In this document: one piece after another, positions 60,601 through 64,000 of the stretch
Layout of the letters: every line of letters begins with the position of its first letter
Numbering within the stretch: position 1 is the first letter of the stretch
From: Candidatus Palauibacter soopunensis
GTDB taxonomy: Bacteria > Gemmatimonadota > Gemmatimonadetes > Palauibacterales > Palauibacteraceae
NCBI RefSeq assembly: GCF_947581735.1
Contig: NZ_CANPVT010000040.1
Coordinates: forward strand, 1 to 64,000
Reading direction: 5' to 3'
Length of the DNA: 64,000 nucleotides
Program-made: the position numbers and the translations under genes
The notes under the pieces: generated by a model
What the model saw: the letters and a program-made list of their open reading frames with translations, nothing else
Database searches by the model: none
Told to the model about the DNA's origin: nothing

Positions 60601-60905
60601 CGGGAGAGGCGCTCGACGAGTCGCTCATCGAGGTGGAGGGCGAACTCGTGCAGCTCAAGAACACGGGGCCGGATGGGGTGCGCTGGGCCTCGATGATCAG
60701 CGGCCGGCTGTCCTATCTTCAGGGAGCGGTCGGCACGGCCGACTTCCCGCCCACCGATCAGCACGCCGAGGTCGCGCAACTCCTCAGCGACCAGATCGAT
60801 GAAGTGATCGTGCGGCTGCAGGCGGTGCTGGCCGACGAACTCGCGGAGTTCAACCGGATGCTCCAGGCGAGGGTGGGCCGCGTCATCACCACGGAGCAGG
60901 ACTAG
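57657..60905 (+). CDS. Exported VPS10/sortilin-like BNR-repeat protein
   Basis: 1082 aa with a signal peptide (MSNVRRFSISLALALAAAVPLGAQ). Many Asp-box/BNR-type motifs occur through residues 50-750, for example GGIWKTDDAGLHW, GVWKSTDGGESWTHM, GVYRTSDGGASWEKV, GELWSSDDGGRTWRL and NVYISYDDGESWQLF; this is the beta-propeller of the sortilin/VPS10 type. The last ~330 residues form a separate region with a Gly/Phe patch (GGGFFGFGGGPREPPG) and a long helical end. Two Cys lie together in EFCCVI. Likely an exported adhesive, binding or glycosidase-like propeller; enzyme activity cannot be shown. Confidence 0.85.
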   Translation: MSNVRRFSISLALALAAAVPLGAQQLTPEQYEGLRARHIGPVGNRVSSVAGVPGDRDTYFAGAATGGIWKTDDAGLHWRPVFDDQPVHSIGALAVAPSDHAVVWAGTGETSIRSNVSIGNGVWKSTDGGESWTHMGLEGTGRVGRILIHPTDADVVYVAALGHAYAESDERGVYRTSDGGASWEKVLFVDRGTGAYDMVMDPANPRKIFATMWDIDLKTWKRDSGGPGSGLHLTMDGGDTWTELEGNGLPTGTLGKIAVCMSHSDSDRVYALIETSDGVPMEGYETDTGELWSSDDGGRTWRLVNYSHNLATRQAYYTRCGVASDDRDELYFLSSSFSVSRDGGATYEMFNFLGGGPLGGDPQAPGWDLHDIWVDPENSDRVFIGGDSGVAITENRMKSWSRMQLPIAQMYHVTVDNEIPYNVMGNRQDGPSYHGPSNTRYSGFWARGLIPRGDWTTVGGGESGFATPDPTDPNIVWSSASGAGAVGGIVVRHDRERGQFRDVEVWPESTMGYPAEEIRYRFQWTFPLLISPHDNETIYVTSQHVHRTRNRGQSWEVVSPDLSTNNRERMTISGGLTPDNIGVEFCCVIYAFDESPIEQGVFWAGTNDGLVQVSRDDGATWTNVTENIPNLPPDGIVRSIDASRFDVAKAYITIEHHQVGDFDARAYKTDDFGETWTQITDGVDNYPVDYTRYLLEDPVRPGLLYLGTETNVYISYDDGESWQLFMPNLPPSPYYGLIIQEHFNDFVAGTYGRGYWILDDLSAVQQLTPEIAASDAHLFAPRDAYRFNDISEPQIMYEDWSVGQNPPNGASINYWLGDGEGREVRVRVENAEGDTLATLDGSSHDGFNRVWWNFRGPDAKPIEYRTKPQFADWMPMPEVSRTAGGGFFGFGGGPREPPGTYTVTLVVDGEDVGSEELTVLRDPSSEGSMADILAQKALLDDIVEDRNRLADAVNQIELLRRQIYDLRPVLEEAGDAEDVLEAGEALDESLIEVEGELVQLKNTGPDGVRWASMISGRLSYLQGAVGTADFPPTDQHAEVAQLLSDQIDEVIVRLQAVLADELAEFNRMLQARVGRVITTEQD

Positions 60906-60909
60906 CGCA

Positions 60910-61875
60910 GTGCGCGGAGCGATCCTCCGGCTGGCGGCCGCGGTCGCGCTGGCCGGGGGCACGCTCGCCTGCGCGCCCGGAGGCGACTCGGCCCCGGAAT
61001 CGCGCGCCGCGACGGCGGGGTTCTGCTCGAACGTGCCCCGCTCGCAGTACGCCGACCTCGAGCGCGTCGAGGTCAGGGATGACTGGTTCGAGGTCTATCG
61101 CGTCGCCCCCGGCGTGTATGCGATCTACGAACCGTTACAGTTCCAGGAGGTCATCTCCTACCTGATCCTGGGCGAGGAGGGCGCCCTCCTGTTCGACACG
61201 GGGATGGGGATCGGCCGCATCCGCGCCGTGGTGGACGAGCTCACGGCGCTGCCCGTGACCGTCCTCAACTCGCACACGCACATGGACCACGTCGGGGGCA
61301 ACGCAGAGTTCGAGCGCGTGCTTGCCATGGACACGGAGTTCACCCGCACGCGGGCCCGCGGCCGCACGAACGCCGAAGTGCGGGGAGAGGTGGACGCGAG
61401 CGCGCTCTGCCGGGCCCTGCCCGCGGGGATCACGGCGGACAACTACCACACGCCCGCCTTCGAGATCGACGCCTTCGTCGACGACGGACACGGGATCGAC
61501 CTGGGGGGACGCACGCTCGAAGTCGTCGCCGTCCCGGGCCACACGCCCGACGCGATCGCGCTCCTCGACCGCGAGGCCGGCTTCCTCTGGACCGGGGATT
61601 CATTCTACGAGGGCCCGATCTGGCTGTTCGCGCCCGAGACGGACCTGGAGGCGTACCGGGCCTCGATGGCCCGGCTCGCCGAGCTGGCACCCGGGCTGAC
61701 GACCCTGTTCACGGCCCACAACACGCCGGTCGCGCAGCCCTCGCGGCTGCTCGAGCTGCACGATGCCGTGGAAACCATGTTCGAGGGCATCGCCGTCGGC
61801 AACCGGCTCCAGGACGGCGGGGTCGAGTTCGTGTTCGAGGCGTTCTCGATCATACTCCGCCCGGACCAGCTTTGA
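60910..61875 (+). CDS. Metallo-beta-lactamase-fold hydrolase, predicted lipoprotein
   Basis: 321 aa. A Leu/Ala-rich signal ends LACAPGGDS (Cys18). Zinc ligands are NSHTHMDHVGG near residue 121, GHTPDAI near 210, the Asp in WTGDSFYEG near 230, and FTAHNTP near 272. YAIYEPLQFQEVISYLILGEEGALLFDTGMG is the typical first strand pair. It starts four bases after the VPS10-like gene stop, and its stop overlaps the TTG start of the next gene. Substrate unknown. Confidence 0.88.
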   Translation: MRGAILRLAAAVALAGGTLACAPGGDSAPESRAATAGFCSNVPRSQYADLERVEVRDDWFEVYRVAPGVYAIYEPLQFQEVISYLILGEEGALLFDTGMGIGRIRAVVDELTALPVTVLNSHTHMDHVGGNAEFERVLAMDTEFTRTRARGRTNAEVRGEVDASALCRALPAGITADNYHTPAFEIDAFVDDGHGIDLGGRTLEVVAVPGHTPDAIALLDREAGFLWTGDSFYEGPIWLFAPETDLEAYRASMARLAELAPGLTTLFTAHNTPVAQPSRLLELHDAVETMFEGIAVGNRLQDGGVEFVFEAFSIILRPDQL

Positions 61876-62828
61876 CCGACCCGATCCGCGACTTCATCGA
61901 GCGGGGGGGCTTTCTCGTCCTCGATGGGGGGCTGGCGACGGAACTCGAGACGCTCGGCTGCGATCTCGACGATCCTCTGTGGTCCGCCCGCGCCCTCATC
62001 GACGACCCCGAGGCGATCCGCACCGCGCACCGCCGCTTCCTCGAGGCGGGCGCCGACTGCATCGCCACCGCGACCTACCAGGCGACCTTCGAGGGCTTCC
62101 GAGCCCGGGGTCTGGACGCAGCCGACACGGCTCGTCTCCTCGAACAGGCCGTCCGGCTCGCCGTCTCCGCGCGCGACGGGTTCGTGGCCGACCGCGCCAT
62201 CAAGCCGGTCGGCCGCCCGCGACCTCTTGTGGCCGCGAGCGTCGGGCCGCACGGGGCCTACCTGGCCGATGGGTCGGAGTACACGGGCGACTACGGACTC
62301 TCCGCGGCCGAACTGTACGACTTCCACGCCCGGCGCTGGGAGGTCCTCGCCGAGACCGAGGCCGATGTCCTCGCGTGCGAGACGACCCCCTCCGCGGAGG
62401 AGACGCGCGCCTACTGCCGGCTCGCCGCCGTGTCCCACCGCCCGACGTGGATCAGCTTCCAGTGTCGCGACGGCGCCCACCTCGCGGACGGCACGCCCCT
62501 CGAGGCCGCCGCCGCCCTGTGCGAGGCCGAACCCCACGTCGTCGCGGTGGGCGTGAATTGCACGGATCCGGGTCTCACCGTGTCTCTCATCGGGGAGGCG
62601 CGCCGCGCGACCGGGAAACCGATCCTCGTCTACCCCAACTCGGGGGAGGTCTGGGACGCCGGGACGAAGCGCTGGACCGGACCGGCGACCGCGATGGACT
62701 GGGCCCGGAGCGCCACCGAGTGGCGGCGAGCAGGAGCCGATGGCGCAGGCGGCTGCTGCCGCGTGGGCCCCGCGGAGATCACCGCCATCCGCGGCGGCGC
62801 CATATCTTCCCGAACGACCGTCACTTGA
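61872..62828 (+). CDS. Homocysteine S-methyltransferase family protein
   Basis: 318-aa TIM barrel that would methylate homocysteine from S-methylmethionine or similar donors. The zinc ligands are in VGVNCTDPG near residue 231 and GGCCRVGP near 295-296; FLVLDGGLATELETLGCDL at the start is the family pattern. It starts at TTG 61872 (TTGA overlap). A Gln in place of the usual residue near ATYQATFEGF is within normal variation. An S-methylmethionine role is likely from length and motifs (MmuM type), but is not proven. Confidence 0.88.
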   Translation: MTDPIRDFIERGGFLVLDGGLATELETLGCDLDDPLWSARALIDDPEAIRTAHRRFLEAGADCIATATYQATFEGFRARGLDAADTARLLEQAVRLAVSARDGFVADRAIKPVGRPRPLVAASVGPHGAYLADGSEYTGDYGLSAAELYDFHARRWEVLAETEADVLACETTPSAEETRAYCRLAAVSHRPTWISFQCRDGAHLADGTPLEAAAALCEAEPHVVAVGVNCTDPGLTVSLIGEARRATGKPILVYPNSGEVWDAGTKRWTGPATAMDWARSATEWRRAGADGAGGCCRVGPAEITAIRGGAISSRTTVT

Positions 62829-62844
62829 GAGGGAAAGGACCCGC

Positions 62845-64000
62845 GTGCGCACGGTATGTGGCCTGCTCGTCGCCATCTCCATACTTGCCGTTCCTGGCCT
62901 GCTGAGCGGCCAGCAGGCGCCCCGGGCGCGGGCGTCGGAGATCGCGGCGGCGCCCGTCATCGACGGCCGGCTCGACGACGACGCCTGGTCGGGCCTCGAG
63001 CCGCTCGAAGGCTTCACCCAGCGCGAGCCCACCGAAGGCCAGCCGGTGTCGCAGTCCACGGAGGTTCGGGTCGGCTATGACGGCGCGGCGCTGTACATCG
63101 GCGCCTGGCTCTTCGACGACGACCCGGCGGGCATCGTCACGGGCCAGACGCTGCGCGACGCCTCGCTCGACGACTCCGATGCCTTCGTCGTCGTGCTCGA
63201 CACCTACCTGGACCGGCAGAACGCCCTCGTCTTCGGCACCACGCCGGCGGGCATCGAATACGACGGGCAAGTCACCGGCGAGGGGGTGGGCGGAGGTCGG
63301 GGCGGCGGCCGCCAGCAGCGCGGCTCGGCCGGCGGCTTCAACCTCAACTGGGACGCCTCGTGGGAGGTCGCCACGAGCCGGGACGAACGCGGTTGGTACG
63401 CCGAGATGCGGATCCCCTTCTCGACGCTCCGCTACGGCGCCGGGGGAGCGCAGGACTGGGGCCTGAACTTCGAGCGAAAGATCCGGCGCAACAGCGAGCA
63501 GTCGATGTGGGCGCCCCTGCCCAGGCAGTTCGGCGTATACCGGGTCTCGCTCGCCGGCACCCTCGCGCTGGAGGCCCCCACTCGGCGGACGGTCTCGATC
63601 AGTCCGTACGCGCTCATGGACGGCTTCAGGGACTACGGCGTACCGTCGCCGGAGACAACGTTCGGCCAGCAGATCGGGGGCGACGCCAAGATCGGCCTCA
63701 ATCAGAGCCTCACGCTCGATCTCACCGTGAACACCGACTTCGCGCAGGCCGAGGTGGACGACCAGCAGGTGAACCTCACGCGCTTCAGCCTCTTCTTCCC
63801 CGAGAAGCGCGCCTTCTTTCTCGAGAACGCCGGCACCTTCGCCGTCGGCGCGAACCGTTCGGCCGAACTCTTCTTCAGCCGCCGCATCGGGCTCCAGGGG
63901 GGACGCGAGGTGCCGATCACGGCGGGCGCTCGTCTGACGGGCAAGGTCGGCGCCTTCCAGGTCGGCATGCTCAACATCCAGACCGACGAGGCCTTCGATT
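62845..64000 (+). CDS. Exported carbohydrate-binding-9-like/DUF5916 outer-membrane protein, partial
   Basis: Open at the right edge; 385 codons are visible from GTG 62845 (GAGAGGGAAAGGA upstream). Signal peptide to about residue 23 (LLSGQQ). Residues ~35-190 match the CBM9-like module found in exported proteins: PVIDGRLDDDAWSGL, VRVGYDGAALYIGAWLFDDD, YAEMRIPFSTLRYG. After ~205 the DUF5916 pattern appears, with AQAEVDDQQVNLTRFSLFFPEKRAFFLENAGTF. A Gly/Arg-rich loop (GEGVGGGRGGGRQQRG) lies near residue 150. The C-terminal barrel is beyond the window. Confidence 0.85.
   Translation, partial: MRTVCGLLVAISILAVPGLLSGQQAPRARASEIAAAPVIDGRLDDDAWSGLEPLEGFTQREPTEGQPVSQSTEVRVGYDGAALYIGAWLFDDDPAGIVTGQTLRDASLDDSDAFVVVLDTYLDRQNALVFGTTPAGIEYDGQVTGEGVGGGRGGGRQQRGSAGGFNLNWDASWEVATSRDERGWYAEMRIPFSTLRYGAGGAQDWGLNFERKIRRNSEQSMWAPLPRQFGVYRVSLAGTLALEAPTRRTVSISPYALMDGFRDYGVPSPETTFGQQIGGDAKIGLNQSLTLDLTVNTDFAQAEVDDQQVNLTRFSLFFPEKRAFFLENAGTFAVGANRSAELFFSRRIGLQGGREVPITAGARLTGKVGAFQVGMLNIQTDEAFD

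Noticed and set aside
57417..60962. A 1181-codon minus-strand open frame opposite the VPS10-like gene
   Set aside because: Same antisense shadow effect; the plus-strand product has a signal peptide and regular BNR motifs.

Overview
The window is high-GC bacterial DNA, densely coding on both strands, with many 1-4 base gene overlaps (ATGA, GTGA, TTGA junctions), frequent GTG/TTG starts and GGAGG-type ribosome binding sites. The mix of SusC/SusD (RagA/RagB-type) outer-membrane pairs, many exported hydrolases and lipoproteins, a VPS10/BNR-type exported protein and a carbohydrate-binding/DUF5916-like outer-membrane protein, at far higher GC than typical Bacteroidota, suggests a Gemmatimonadota-like organism. 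This is inferred from gene content only: there is no rRNA or tRNA here. I see no transposase, integrase, phage gene or CRISPR array.

Layout. 1-261: non-coding DNA with an 80-bp tandem duplication and a long inverted repeat. 262-2924 (minus): V4R-like protein, ruvX, mltG, thiE. 2974-7817: pyrimidine nucleoside phosphorylase (plus), class A penicillin-binding protein (minus), tyrS (plus). 8223-24157: three tandem susC-susD pairs, the most distinctive part of the window. 24373-27880: small lipoprotein, folK-aroB-acyl-CoA ligase. 27994-33741: NYN-LOTUS-HhH RNA-binding protein, MPG DNA glycosylase, NhaC-type antiporter and lysA. 33704-40949: exported M1 aminopeptidase, DEAD-box helicase, exported gamma-glutamyltransferase, Tat-exported amidase with a small partner. 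41336-45381: folE, zinc-ribbon protein, TPR protein, fadD-type ligase, cutA. 45404-49837 (minus): copper/cytochrome-oxidase assembly proteins (CtaG, SCO1), a DUF445 protein, a lipoprotein and a DUF1499 protein. 49973-55632: a plus-strand run joining a sugar nucleotidyltransferase, a LeuA/homocitrate-synthase-like enzyme, an isocitrate-dehydrogenase-like enzyme, small membrane proteins and a glutaryl-CoA dehydrogenase. 55652-64000: CocE-type peptidase/esterase lipoprotein, VPS10/BNR protein, metallo-beta-lactamase-fold lipoprotein, homocysteine methyltransferase, and a DUF5916-like protein that runs off the right edge.

How it fits together. The three SusCD pairs have no glycoside hydrolases beside them. 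The exported enzymes in the window cut peptides or amides (M1 aminopeptidase, gamma-glutamyltransferase, amidase, CocE-type), so peptide-derived nutrients are a reasonable guess for the importers. The three susC genes share a block at their 5' end that is identical even at synonymous sites (720 bp between copies 1 and 3, 374 bp in all three), while the rest has diverged. That points to recent gene conversion or module exchange. Six cysteines in SusC and two cysteine pairs in SusD are kept in all copies. The SusC2-SusD2 and SusC3-SusD3 gaps can form competing hairpins that would hide the susD ribosome binding site.
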